This document shows positions 1 to 6,820 of a stretch of DNA of 21,987 bases, one piece after another (the first letter of the stretch is position 1; each line of letters begins with the position of its first letter). The position numbers and the translations under genes were made by a program. Origin of the DNA: VRUE01 sp036265675 (GTDB lineage Bacteria; Actinomycetota; Thermoleophilia; Solirubrobacterales; 70-9). The DNA lies in the NCBI GenBank assembly GCA_036265675.1, contig DATAOP010000009.1:1-21987 (forward strand). Direction: 5' to 3'. Below the pieces are notes generated by a model. The model was given only the letters and a program-made list of their open reading frames with translations. It was not told the origin of the DNA and did no database searches.

Positions 1-1130
1 GTCTCCAACTCGCGGCTCGCCGCAACGGCTGCCTCCAGATCCCCGATTGCCAGGCTTATCTCCACCTGTGCCGGAAGCAGACTGACCCGTTCGCCGATCT
101 CGGTCGCCTCCGACAGGGCCCTGGCGATCGCCGCCGAAGCACCGTCTCGATCTCCCTGCTCCAGCCGCAGAAGCGCCAGGCCCGGCTGCGGCTCCCGCCC
201 GCGCCTGCTCGCCTCCCGGTAGGCCTGCTCCGCCGCCTCGAACCCGCCACGCAGGCGCTCGATCTCACCCCGCCTGTATTCGGCGTCTCCGGCTGCCCCC
301 GGGTTCTCTCCCTCCTCGCACCGCTTGCTCGCCCGCCGCGCCTCCTGCAGCGCCTCCGACCAGGCCCCGCGCGACTGCATCAGCTCGGCACGATGCAGAA
401 GGCAGCGGCCGGTGAAGGCAACGAGATCTGGCTGGCGACTGCACCAGGCGGAAAGGGCGGCCGTCCACTCCGTGGCGCGGCGGACCGCGTGCGCATCACG
501 GCAGGCCAGGATCGCGCCGCAGTAGACGATGCCTGAGACGATCGGCGAGAGCTCACCGGCGGTCACCGCCACCATCGACTCGTCGAGCAGCCCGAGGCCC
601 TCCTTGATGCGGCCGACCTTGATCAGGATGTGGCCCTGCTCGTGGGCGGCGAGCGCAAATAGGTCCTGGTCGCCGAAACGCTCGCCGATCGATGCGACCT
701 CGGCCGCGGTCGCGGCGGCGGCCTCGAGCTCCCCGCCTGCCTCCTGCTCGAAGACGCGCGGAAGGATCAGGTAGCCCCGCTCGACGCAGTCCTCGTCCTC
801 GCCATCAAGCAGGCGTCGGGCACGACCGAGCCAACCACTCGCCTGGCCGACCTCCCCGCGGCGGGCCAGGTTGATGCCGATCCAGAAAGCGCATCGCAGC
901 GCCGCCATCGGCTCGCCGGCCTCCCGGTGGGCGCGGTGCGCCCGCTCCAGCGTCGCCAGGTACTCCGCTTCGCGGCCGAGCATGTAGGCCGCCTCCGAGA
1001 GCAGCTCGAGGTCGGCGGGCCCCAGAGATTCGGATCGATCGAGATTCGAGAGCCCGTCGAAGGCTTGCGCCCAGACCTGGTTCGCACAGGCCTCGCGTGC
1101 TCGTTCGAGCTCGCCCTCCGATTTGGCCAT
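1..1130 (-). CDS. LuxR-type regulator with TPR-like repeats, 3' end outside window
   Basis: The frame is open from the ATG at 1130 to the window edge, giving 376 codons with no stop. It is an almost wholly helical, Ala/Glu/Arg/Leu-rich protein with TPR-like helix pairs, for example around ELERARE, AYMLGREAEYLATLERAHRA and AEQAYREASRRGREPQPGLA. The sequence matches my recollection of a Solirubrobacterales family of about 540 residues that ends in a LuxR helix-turn-helix. That DNA-binding part would lie beyond base 1 and is not seen. No AAA/NB-ARC ATPase precedes the TPRs, unlike large MalT/LuxR regulators, because an in-frame stop lies near the end of the upstream gene. The start is supported by a GATAAT -10-like box 6 bases upstream. 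Confidence is high for the coding frame, moderate for the LuxR assignment. Confidence 0.75.
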   Translation of the reverse strand, partial: MAKSEGELERAREACANQVWAQAFDGLSNLDRSESLGPADLELLSEAAYMLGREAEYLATLERAHRAHREAGEPMAALRCAFWIGINLARRGEVGQASGWLGRARRLLDGEDEDCVERGYLILPRVFEQEAGGELEAAAATAAEVASIGERFGDQDLFALAAHEQGHILIKVGRIKEGLGLLDESMVAVTAGELSPIVSGIVYCGAILACRDAHAVRRATEWTAALSAWCSRQPDLVAFTGRCLLHRAELMQSRGAWSEALQEARRASKRCEEGENPGAAGDAEYRRGEIERLRGGFEAAEQAYREASRRGREPQPGLALLRLEQGDRDGASAAIARALSEATEIGERVSLLPAQVEISLAIGDLEAAVAASRELE

Positions 1131-1136
1131 CTGGCG

Positions 1137-1142
1137 ATTATC
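1137..1142 (-). promoter_or_regulatory. -10-like box for leaderless start of the LuxR-type gene
   Basis: On the minus strand GATAAT (5 of 6 matches to TATAAT) lies 6 bases before the ATG at 1130. No Shine-Dalgarno sequence sits at useful spacing. A TTGCAC element 19 bases further upstream is a weak -35 candidate. The spacing predicts that transcription starts at or next to the ATG. Confidence 0.5.
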
Positions 1143-1188
1143 GCCGGGGCCCGCGACCTCGGTGCAACTCGGTGCGGCGCTCAGCCTC

Positions 1189-1695
1189 CTATTCGGTCAC
1201 CGTCAGAGTCCCGTACATGCCGGCGGCGTAGTGCCCGGGCAGATTGCAGAACATCACGTACTTCCCCGGTGTCAGTTCGAGGTCCGCCGATTTGGTGTCG
1301 CCGGCCTCGACATCGGGGATCTCCCCCGGCGTTTCCGCCAGCTTGTCCAGCTTCTCCTCCTCGACTTCGCCGCTCGAGTTGGTCGGGAGCTTGGCGGGGT
1401 TCATGTCGGTCTTGAACAGGACCAGCTCGTGCTCGGTCTTACCTTCGTTCGGTGCTTCGACCGTCGTCAGGCCGGCCGTTGCGGTGGCGTTTTTCGGCTT
1501 GAAGAAGAACTCACCCATCTTGATCACTACCGTCGCGCCGCCCGCTTCCCCTCCTGCCGCCGCGGAGCTGCCGGGGTCGCTCGTCGTTTCGCTCGCAGTC
1601 GTGCCGCCGTCGCCACCGCCGCAACCGGCCGCGACAACCCCGGCGATCCCAACTATCGCGACCGCTGGGAGAAATCTGCCTGTGCCTAACCGCAT
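1189..1695 (-). CDS. Cupredoxin-domain lipoprotein
   Basis: This is a 168-residue secreted blue-copper-like protein. Residues 1-25 form a lipoprotein signal peptide with hydrophobic core and VAAGC, so Cys25 would be lipidated. A Gly/Ser/Thr-rich linker follows to about residue 53, then a cupredoxin fold. Type 1 copper ligands are visible: His89 in TEHEL, Cys150, His155 and Met160 in CNLPGHYAAGM. A Glu/Lys-rich stretch of about 35 residues lies between the first His and the Cys loop. It probably carries electrons or binds copper outside the membrane; the partner is unknown. I chose the ATG at 1695 because GGAGG lies 6 bases upstream and the signal peptide begins there. A TTG at 1734 would add 13 polar residues in front of the signal peptide. 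Confidence 0.88.
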   Translation of the reverse strand: MRLGTGRFLPAVAIVGIAGVVAAGCGGGDGGTTASETTSDPGSSAAAGGEAGGATVVIKMGEFFFKPKNATATAGLTTVEAPNEGKTEHELVLFKTDMNPAKLPTNSSGEVEEEKLDKLAETPGEIPDVEAGDTKSADLELTPGKYVMFCNLPGHYAAGMYGTLTVTE

Positions 1696-1713
1696 TCTGG
1701 GCCTCCGTTCACC

Positions 1714-1735
1714 ATTGGATTGATTGCCCTCCAAT
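1714..1735. repeat. Short inverted repeat upstream of cupredoxin gene
   Basis: ATTGGA (1714-1719) and TCCAAT (1730-1735) form a perfect 6-base inverted repeat separated by 10 bases. It lies just upstream of the ribosome binding site of the cupredoxin gene. It could be an operator or a small leader hairpin. The sequence shows only the symmetry. Confidence 0.3.
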
Positions 1736-1810
1736 CAGATCGCCGTGGCGACTGCAGGTCATCCGGGTGTTTCCACAACGCTTTCGGGGTTTTTCCTCCG
1801 GACCTGATCG

Positions 1811-1835
1811 GCCGAGCGCTCCCTGAGAGCTCGGC
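1811..1835 (-). terminator. Candidate terminator hairpin after the phosphodiesterase gene
   Basis: GCCGAGC (1811-1817) pairs with GCTCGGC (1829-1835), a perfect 7-base GC-rich stem with an 11-base loop. It starts 3 bases after the stop codon of the phosphodiesterase gene. There is no U-tract, so termination would be of the U-less kind often proposed for actinobacteria. The rest of the gap to the cupredoxin gene (1696-1810) shows no gene. Confidence 0.4.
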
Positions 1836-1837
1836 GA

Positions 1838-2572
1838 CTAGTGGATCGACGCGTACAGGCGCGGGTCGTTCGAGCAGAGGCCGGTGACGCCGGCTGCGAC
1901 CAGTTTCCGCATCCGGTCGAGGTCGTCGACCGTCCAGGCGACCAGCTCGACCCCGGCGTCGCGGGCGACGGCGGCAAGCCGCGGGGTGACGATCGGGTGG
2001 TAGACCCAGAGCGCGCCGACGCCCATCTTGGGCACCTCGCGAGCGGCGATCCCGGGAAAGCGGCGCCGCATCGCAACGAGGGCGCCCAGCATCGGCAGTC
2101 GCGCCCACCGCTTCGAGGCCCAGTCCCTGCTGACCTTCGGGTAGGTCCAGCCGCGCCGCAGCCGCGGCTCGAGCTCGCGGACCCGGGCCAGGGTCGAGAG
2201 CTCCATCGTCGAGATCATCGCCCGGTCGAGCAGGTCGCGCTCGCGGATCGCATCGACGATCTCGTCCTCGCGGCCCGGGAGCTTGATGTCGAGGTCGACC
2301 TCGACCCGGTCGAGCGGCGGCGCGAGGAAGGCGTCGAGCCCCTCGGCGAGGGTGAGGGGGCTGCGGCGCTCGACGTCGTGCCAATCGTGGGCGATCACGA
2401 GTGGTGTCCGCTCTTCGGCGGGCAGCCGCGGGTGGCCGTCGCGGGTCCAGAGGACGTCGATCTCGATCGTGTCGACTCCCGCCTCGACCGCGGCCGCGAA
2501 GCTCTCCGGCGTGTTGCCGGGGGCGATCAGGTCGGCGCCCTTGTGGCCGACCAGCCGCAGCCCGTCCGGCAT
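1838..2572 (-). CDS. Glycerophosphodiester phosphodiesterase family protein
   Basis: This 244-residue single-domain GDPD enzyme would hydrolyse glycerophosphodiesters from lipid turnover to glycerol-3-phosphate and an alcohol. It has a TIM-barrel fold and no signal peptide, so it is probably cytosolic. Visible motifs are HKGA (His10) with PGNTPESF (residues 18-25), the metal-binding pair Glu37/Asp39 in IEIDV, the second catalytic His62 in AHDWHD, a VDLDIKLPG strand, and the terminal GVTGLCSNDP. The usual HRG is HKG here, a conservative change. The length is normal for bacterial UgpQ-like proteins. The ATG at 2572 overlaps the stop of an 8-codon upstream frame (TGATG). The gene follows the PadR gene by about 50 bases but seems to have its own promoter. 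Confidence 0.9.
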   Translation of the reverse strand: MPDGLRLVGHKGADLIAPGNTPESFAAAVEAGVDTIEIDVLWTRDGHPRLPAEERTPLVIAHDWHDVERRSPLTLAEGLDAFLAPPLDRVEVDLDIKLPGREDEIVDAIRERDLLDRAMISTMELSTLARVRELEPRLRRGWTYPKVSRDWASKRWARLPMLGALVAMRRRFPGIAAREVPKMGVGALWVYHPIVTPRLAAVARDAGVELVAWTVDDLDRMRKLVAAGVTGLCSNDPRLYASIH

Positions 2573-2598
2573 CAGCGCGGTGCTCTGCGGCCGCTCAT
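2572..2598 (-). CDS. Possible 8-codon leader peptide (uORF)
   Basis: The ATG at 2598 opens a frame encoding MSGRRAPR. Its TGA overlaps the ATG of the phosphodiesterase gene as TGATG. A GATAAT box lies 9 bases upstream of this ATG, so a transcript from it would begin almost at the uORF start. Ribosomes could then reach the main gene by termination-reinitiation. It is too short for coding statistics, so this rests on the arrangement alone. Confidence 0.3.
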   Translation of the reverse strand: MSGRRAPR

Positions 2599-2607
2599 CG
2601 AGGCGGC

Positions 2608-2613
2608 ATTATC
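2608..2613 (-). promoter_or_regulatory. -10-like box upstream of the phosphodiesterase gene
   Basis: GATAAT on the minus strand lies 12 bases after the padR stop codon and 9 bases before the uORF ATG at 2598. It would give the phosphodiesterase its own transcript. No convincing -35 element was found. Confidence 0.4.
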
Positions 2614-2625
2614 GCGGCTCCGGCG

Positions 2626-3162
2626 TCACTCCTCCTCGGCGAGGATCGCGTAGACCTTCCGCCGGGTCTCGTCGAGTAGCTCGCGGGTCCTGCGCCGCTG
2701 GCTCTCGTCGGCGGCGTGGAAGACCTGGGCGATCGCGTGGTGCAGCTTGGCGGCCGACTCACGCAGCTGCGCCAGCTCGGGGTCGGACCCCGCCCGCACC
2801 GCGTCCCAGGGCGTCTGCTCCCCGGCCCGCGACTCCTGCTCGGCGCGGCCGGAGTCGGTGAGGGTGAAACGGCGCTTCCCCTCGATCTCCTGGCCGCTGA
2901 TCAGCCCCTCGTCCTCGAGCATCTGGAGAGTCGGGTAGATCGAGCCGGCACTCGGGGTCCAGGCCCCGTCGGTGCGCTCCTCGATCTCCTTGATCATCTC
3001 GTAGCCGTGCATCGGCCGCTCGGCCAGCAGGGCGAGGGCGGCGGCGCGAATGTCGCCGCGCCGTGCGCGGGGCCCGCCGCGGCCGCGGCCGTAGCCGTAG
3101 CCGCGACTGCGGGCGAACTCACGGCGCCCGCCGTACTCATGTCGTGGATGTCTGTGGTGCAT
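2626..3162 (-). CDS. PadR-family transcriptional regulator
   Basis: This is a 178-residue one-component repressor. Residues 1-35 are a His-, Arg-, Gly- and Tyr-rich, probably disordered tail. A PadR winged helix-turn-helix follows: RRGDIRAAALALLAERPMHGYEMI, then WTPSAGSIYPTLQMLEDEGLI and the wing with KRRFTLTDSG. The C-terminal 70 residues are helical and charged, as in the dimerisation arm of this family. The ATG at 3162 was chosen over a TTG one codon upstream because AAAGGA lies 6 bases before it. A palindrome and a repeated half-site lie just upstream, which suggests autoregulation. Neighbours are a haem-binding-domain protein upstream and the phosphodiesterase downstream; the ligand cannot be inferred. 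Confidence 0.92.
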   Translation of the reverse strand: MHHRHPRHEYGGRREFARSRGYGYGRGRGGPRARRGDIRAAALALLAERPMHGYEMIKEIEERTDGAWTPSAGSIYPTLQMLEDEGLISGQEIEGKRRFTLTDSGRAEQESRAGEQTPWDAVRAGSDPELAQLRESAAKLHHAIAQVFHAADESQRRRTRELLDETRRKVYAILAEEE

Positions 3163-3175
3163 CAAAAATCCTTTC

Positions 3176-3201
3176 TATCGTGAGCTAACGCGATATATCG
3201 T
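3176..3201. promoter_or_regulatory. Candidate PadR operator overlapping its promoter
   Basis: CGATATATCG at 3191-3200 is a perfect 10-base palindrome. TATCGT occurs at 3176-3181 and again at 3196-3201, exactly 20 bases apart, and TAACGC flanks the palindrome on both sides (3186-3191, 3201-3206). The AT-rich core stands out in GC-rich DNA and includes TACGAT, usable as a -10 box on the minus strand. Regulation by the adjacent PadR protein is inference. The rest of 3163-3279 shows no gene. Confidence 0.5.
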
Positions 3202-3279
3202 AACGCATCGCCGTCTGTTGGCCGGGGTTCGGTCATCGCCAAGTCGCCCCGCGGCGATATGGACCGGCGCGGCGGCCTA

Positions 3280-3699
3280 TCAACCGCCGAATGTCGCTTC
3301 GATGCCCTGAATCAGTTCATCCTTCTCCTGATCGGAGAGGCGCGCGCCAGGATGCGTCGGCTTGTACTGCCAGGGCGGCATCGATCCGTCCTGGATCTTC
3401 TCGATCATCTCGCTGACGTCTGCTCCACCGGTCGAGAGGTTCATCTCGTCGCGGCCGTCTTCAACGTCCTGTTGCACGAGCCAGGAGATCGGCGCAATGT
3501 TCGAGTACCAGGGCCATTCCGTGAGGTTGCTGTGGCAGTCCATGCAGGCATCGGTCATCAATTGCTCGGTGCGAGGGCTGTCCCAGGCGATCGGTTGGCC
3601 GCCCGGGGGATTCGTATGGTCATGACCGTAGGGAATGAGCTGGATCAGGAGCAGCACCGCGATCAGCAGCAGCCCGAGCCATTTCAGCATCGTGCGCAT
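3280..3699 (-). CDS. Haem-binding domain protein with CxxCH motif
   Basis: This is a 139-residue membrane-anchored protein. Residues 5-23 are one hydrophobic segment (signal anchor), placing the rest outside the membrane. A c-type haem attachment motif, CMDCH, follows in DACMDCHSN, then TEWPWYSNIAPISW, a conserved-looking Trp-rich stretch, and a helical C-terminus with MPPWQYKPTHPGARLSDQEKDEL. This matches the bacterial haem-binding domain family (Pfam Haem_bd type), usually 130-160 residues. It probably holds one covalent haem c, but its redox partner is unknown. The start is 13 bases after the prs stop codon, so it is likely the last gene of a glmU-prs transcript. No clear ribosome binding site is visible. 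Confidence 0.88.
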   Translation of the reverse strand: MRTMLKWLGLLLIAVLLLIQLIPYGHDHTNPPGGQPIAWDSPRTEQLMTDACMDCHSNLTEWPWYSNIAPISWLVQQDVEDGRDEMNLSTGGADVSEMIEKIQDGSMPPWQYKPTHPGARLSDQEKDELIQGIEATFGG

Positions 3700-3712
3700 A
3701 GAGCGGGGGAAG

Positions 3713-4759
3713 CTAAAACAGCTGATTCTCGCCGGCGAAGATCTCCGAGACGGAGTCGTCGGTGAAGATCCGTCGGATCGAGTCGGCGAAGGTGCTGGCC
3801 GTCGTCAGGACCGTGATGTTGTCTGGGGCGCCGGGGCGCAGCGGGATCGTGTCGGTGACGACGATCCGCTCGATGCCCGAGTTCTCGTAGGCGAGACGCT
3901 CGTAGGCGGGGCCGGAGAAAACGCCGTGCGTGGCAACCGCGATCACCCGCGCCGCGCCCTCGTCGCGGACGGTCTGGGCGGCGGCACAGAGGGTGCCGGC
4001 GGTGTCGATCATGTCGTCGACGAGGACGGCGGTCTTGCCCTTGACGTCGCCGACCACGTAGCCGATCTCGGCGACCTGCTGTGCCGGGCGCTCCTTCTCC
4101 ATCACCGCCCAGTGGGTGCCGACCCGGCGTGCGAAGTTACGCGCGGTCTTGACCCGGCCGGCGTCGGGGGAGACGATCACCAGCTCCTCGGTCATGTTCT
4201 GGTCGACGAACCACTGGGTCAGCATCGGCATCGCCGTCATGTGGTCGACCGGGACGTCGAAGAAGCCCTGGACCTGGCCGGCGTGGAGGTCCATCGTCAG
4301 GACGCGGTCGACGCCGACGCCCTCGAGGCATTTGGCGACGATCCGGGCCGAGATCGGCTCCCTCGGCGCCGACTTCTTGTCCTGGCGGGCGTACCCGTAC
4401 CAGGGCATGACGGCGATGATCCGGTGGGCCGAAGCGCCCTGGGCGGCGTCGATCATCGTCAGCAGCTCGACCAGGGCGTCGTTCGGGGTCATCCCGCTCT
4501 GCTCGTTGGCGCTCGTCGACTGGACGAGGAAGACGTCGGCGCCGCGGATCGACTCCTCGTAGCGGCAGTAGACCTCGCCGTTGGCGAAGGTCTTCAGCGT
4601 CACCTGGCCGAGGTCGAGGTCGAGCTTGTTCGCAACCTTGGCGGCGAGCTCCATCGAGCTGCGGCCGCCGAAGACCATCATCCGCTTCGAGTAGTCGTGC
4701 CCGATCGCGGTCGCCGGCGCCGCGGCCGTCTCCGGGCTTCGCTCCTCGATCGCGCTCAC
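3713..4759 (-). CDS. prs: Ribose-phosphate pyrophosphokinase
   Basis: The enzyme makes PRPP from ribose-5-phosphate and ATP in the cytosol, for nucleotide, histidine and tryptophan synthesis. Visible family blocks are the N-terminal FGGRSSMELA and FANGEVYCRYEESIRGADVFLVQS, the flexible loop YARQDKKSAPREPISA, the MDLHAGQVQGFFDVPVDH stretch, SPDAGRVKTAR, and the PRPP loop VLVDDMIDTAGT. At 348 residues it is longer than the usual 310-330, because of an N-terminal extension of about 20 residues before HDYSKRMMVFGG. The start is GTG at 4759, overlapping the glmU stop as GTGA, so translation is probably coupled. Linkage to glmU is common in actinobacteria. Confidence 0.97.
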   Translation of the reverse strand: MSAIEERSPETAAAPATAIGHDYSKRMMVFGGRSSMELAAKVANKLDLDLGQVTLKTFANGEVYCRYEESIRGADVFLVQSTSANEQSGMTPNDALVELLTMIDAAQGASAHRIIAVMPWYGYARQDKKSAPREPISARIVAKCLEGVGVDRVLTMDLHAGQVQGFFDVPVDHMTAMPMLTQWFVDQNMTEELVIVSPDAGRVKTARNFARRVGTHWAVMEKERPAQQVAEIGYVVGDVKGKTAVLVDDMIDTAGTLCAAAQTVRDEGAARVIAVATHGVFSGPAYERLAYENSGIERIVVTDTIPLRPGAPDNITVLTTASTFADSIRRIFTDDSVSEIFAGENQLF

Positions 4760-6156
4760 TCCTCGTCCTCCTCACGCATCCGGCCCGCCTTCTCGTCGGC
4801 GTAGCCCTCGATGTTCCGCTGATCGTTGTCGCTCACCGCAAGTGCCCCTTCGGGAACGTCGTCCTTCACCACCGCACCGGCGCCAGTGTAGGCCTTGTCC
4901 CCGACTTGTACCGGCGCGATCAACATCGTGTCAACGCCGATGCGGACCTGGTCGCCGATGACCGTCCGGTGCTTGCGGAATCCGTCGTAGTTGGCGGTCA
5001 CGGTGCCGGCGCCGAGGTTGCTTCCGGCGCCGACCTCGGCGTCGCCGACGTAGGAGAGATGCGGGACCTTGGCGCCCTCCCCGATCTTCGAGTTCTTGAT
5101 CTCGACGAAGGAGCCGGCCTTGGCGCCGGCCGCGAGCTCGGTGCCGGGCCGCAGGTATGCGTAGGGCCCGATCCGGCAGCCGTCGGCGACGGCGCATTCG
5201 ACGAGGTAGGAATGCGGAGCGTCGACGCCCTCGCCGAGGCGGGCGTCGATCAGGGTGCTGAGCGGGCCGACGGTCGAGCCGGCGCCGACCGTCGTCCTGC
5301 CGCGGAGGCTGGACCCGGGCTCGATCCGGGCGTCGGCGGCGATCTCGACGTCGGCATCGACCCAGGTCGAGAAGGGGTCGACGATCGTGACGCCATCGAG
5401 CATGTGGGCCTCGAGGATCCGGCGCCGGGACTCGGCCTCGGCGATCGCCAGCTCGGCGCGGGTGTTGACTCCCATCATCACCCCCACGTCCTCGGTGACC
5501 TGGGCGAGAACGCGGCGGCCCGAGTCGCGGATCAGCGGCAGGGCGTCGCCGATGTAGTACTCGCCCTGGCCGTTGTCGTTGCCGATCCGGCCGAGGGCAT
5601 CGGCGAGGGGAGCCGCGGCGAAGGCGTAGGCGCCGGTGTTGACCTCCCGGATCTCGAGCTGCTCGGGCGTGGCATCTCCCTCTCCGCCTTTCGCCTCGAC
5701 GATCCGGGCCAGGTCGCCGGAGTCGGGATCGCGGATCACCCGCCCGTAGCTGCCGGGCTCCTCGAGGACGGCGGTCATCACCGTCGCCCCGGCGTCGGCG
5801 TCGCGGTGCGCCGCGAGCAGCTCGGCGATCGCGGCGGAAGAGACGACGGGATGATCGCCGGAAAGGACGACCACAGTGTCGGCGTCGCGGATCTGGTCGA
5901 TCGCGGCGCGCAGCGCGCCGCCGGTCCCGTCGGGCTCGGGCTGGACGACGGTCTCGACGCCCTCGGGCAATCCGGGCGAGAGGTCGTGAGTGGGCGAGAC
6001 GATCGCGGCGACGTGGCCGGCCCCGGCCTCGCGGGCAGCGAGGATCGGCCAGGCGACCATCGGGCGCCCGCAGACGGGATGCAGCATCTTCGGCAGCGAG
6101 GAGCGCATGCGAGTGCCCTCGCCCGCCGCCAGGACCAGGACCAGAGGCGAGCTCAC
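4756..6156 (-). CDS. glmU: Bifunctional UDP-GlcNAc pyrophosphorylase / GlcN-1-P acetyltransferase
   Basis: GlmU acetylates glucosamine-1-phosphate and couples it to UTP, giving UDP-GlcNAc for peptidoglycan. The N-terminal half (about 1-235) is a nucleotidyltransferase with LAAGEGTRMRSSLPKMLHPV and LSGDHPV. The C-terminal half (about 255-445) is a left-handed beta helix with hexapeptide repeats such as IEPGSSLRGRTTVGAGSTVG. Acetyltransferase residues are visible in VPHLSYVGDAEVGAGSNLG and TANYDGFRKHRTVIGD. The length of 466 is normal. The acidic C-terminus (MREEDEE) is short compared with the long disordered tails of some actinobacterial GlmU proteins. The GTG start at 6156 is preceded by TACGAT at 6 bases, which supports this start and a promoter inside the end of the upstream HdeD gene. 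Confidence 0.97.
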   Translation of the reverse strand: MSSPLVLVLAAGEGTRMRSSLPKMLHPVCGRPMVAWPILAAREAGAGHVAAIVSPTHDLSPGLPEGVETVVQPEPDGTGGALRAAIDQIRDADTVVVLSGDHPVVSSAAIAELLAAHRDADAGATVMTAVLEEPGSYGRVIRDPDSGDLARIVEAKGGEGDATPEQLEIREVNTGAYAFAAAPLADALGRIGNDNGQGEYYIGDALPLIRDSGRRVLAQVTEDVGVMMGVNTRAELAIAEAESRRRILEAHMLDGVTIVDPFSTWVDADVEIAADARIEPGSSLRGRTTVGAGSTVGPLSTLIDARLGEGVDAPHSYLVECAVADGCRIGPYAYLRPGTELAAGAKAGSFVEIKNSKIGEGAKVPHLSYVGDAEVGAGSNLGAGTVTANYDGFRKHRTVIGDQVRIGVDTMLIAPVQVGDKAYTGAGAVVKDDVPEGALAVSDNDQRNIEGYADEKAGRMREEDEE

Positions 6157-6162
6157 CCCGGA

Positions 6163-6168
6163 ATCGTA
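6163..6168 (-). promoter_or_regulatory. -10-like box for glmU-prs
   Basis: TACGAT on the minus strand ends 6 bases before the glmU GTG and lies 7 bases after the HdeD stop codon. There is no good -35 element or ribosome binding site. A leaderless glmU transcript is plausible. Confidence 0.4.
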
Positions 6169-6175
6169 ATCCGTG

Positions 6176-6763
6176 TCAGGTCGTTTGGGCCTTCGCGCCG
6201 CGAGAGAGGTCTTTTCCGACCAGCGCGATCGAGACGAGAGTCCAGCCGGCGAAGATCAGGTCGATCCCGACCAGGAGGCCGATCGCCCAGTCGGCCGAGC
6301 TCGGCAGCTTGGCCAGGACGAGGATTCCGATCACGAGGCCGGCGAACCCGCTGAGGCCGATCAGGCCGGCGCCCTGCCGGCCGCGCGCGGCAAAGGCGAC
6401 CATGATCCGGCTGAGGCCCATGATCAGGAAGTAGACGCCGAGGACGAAGGTCAGGGTCAGGGTTCCGTTGTGCGGCTCGATCACGAGCCAGAAGCCGACG
6501 AGGACCGTCAGGAACGCCCACAGCAGCCGCCAGACGACGGTGCCCACGGTCGTCGCGTTGAACGCAGCCGCGACCAGGAAGGCGCCGACGATGATCAGGA
6601 TCCAACCGATGAAGATCGCGGTCCCGACCGAGAACGCGGCCGGGATGATGATCGCGACGCAGCCGATGACGATCGCCGCGATCCCGATCGCCATCAACGC
6701 CCGCCATGTGCGCCGCAGCTCTTTCTGGGCCTCGGGATCGGCCGTCAGGCCACCCATCTCCAT
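6176..6763 (-). CDS. HdeD/DUF308-family membrane protein
   Basis: This 195-residue integral membrane protein has about six hydrophobic segments: near 22-42, 47-67, 74-94, 100-120, 132-152 and 161-181. The repeated pattern of paired helices fits the DUF308/HdeD family, which was named for acid resistance in E. coli; the molecular function in actinobacteria is unknown. The N-terminus is a short charged cytosolic segment (PEAQKELRRTWRAL) and the C-terminus is basic. The length is typical. The ATG at 6763 is preceded by TAGGGT at 6 bases and by a -35-like TCGACC with a 17-base spacer, so the gene likely starts a transcription unit. The stop codon lies 19 bases before glmU; read-through into glmU is possible. 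Confidence 0.85.
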   Translation of the reverse strand: MEMGGLTADPEAQKELRRTWRALMAIGIAAIVIGCVAIIIPAAFSVGTAIFIGWILIIVGAFLVAAAFNATTVGTVVWRLLWAFLTVLVGFWLVIEPHNGTLTLTFVLGVYFLIMGLSRIMVAFAARGRQGAGLIGLSGFAGLVIGILVLAKLPSSADWAIGLLVGIDLIFAGWTLVSIALVGKDLSRGAKAQTT

Positions 6764-6769
6764 GTGGCC

Positions 6770-6798
6770 ACCCTAAGCACACGATCGGACGGGGTCGA
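6770..6798 (-). promoter_or_regulatory. Promoter of the HdeD-family gene
   Basis: On the minus strand TCGACC (bases 6798-6793) and TAGGGT (6775-6770) are separated by exactly 17 bases. The -10 box ends 6 bases before the ATG at 6763. This is the best-formed promoter in the window and predicts a leaderless mRNA. Confidence 0.55.
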
Positions 6799-6820
6799 TT
6801 GCCGTTCCGCCGGAGTCCCC

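Noticed and set aside
1173..1192. Strong AGGAGG on the minus strand right at the cupredoxin stop codon
   Set aside because: No ATG, GTG or TTG in the LuxR frame lies at suitable spacing (only CTG directly abutting), so it is probably chance; the leaderless ATG at 1130 fits better.
3635..4804. Plus-strand open frame of 389 codons opposite prs
   Set aside because: Antisense shadow: composition is Asp/Gly/Val/Arg-rich with no motif, while the minus strand encodes a complete PRPP synthetase.
4906..6354. Plus-strand open frame of 482 codons opposite glmU
   Set aside because: Low-complexity Gly/Asp/Val product typical of the antisense frame of GC-rich genes; the minus strand is a full GlmU.
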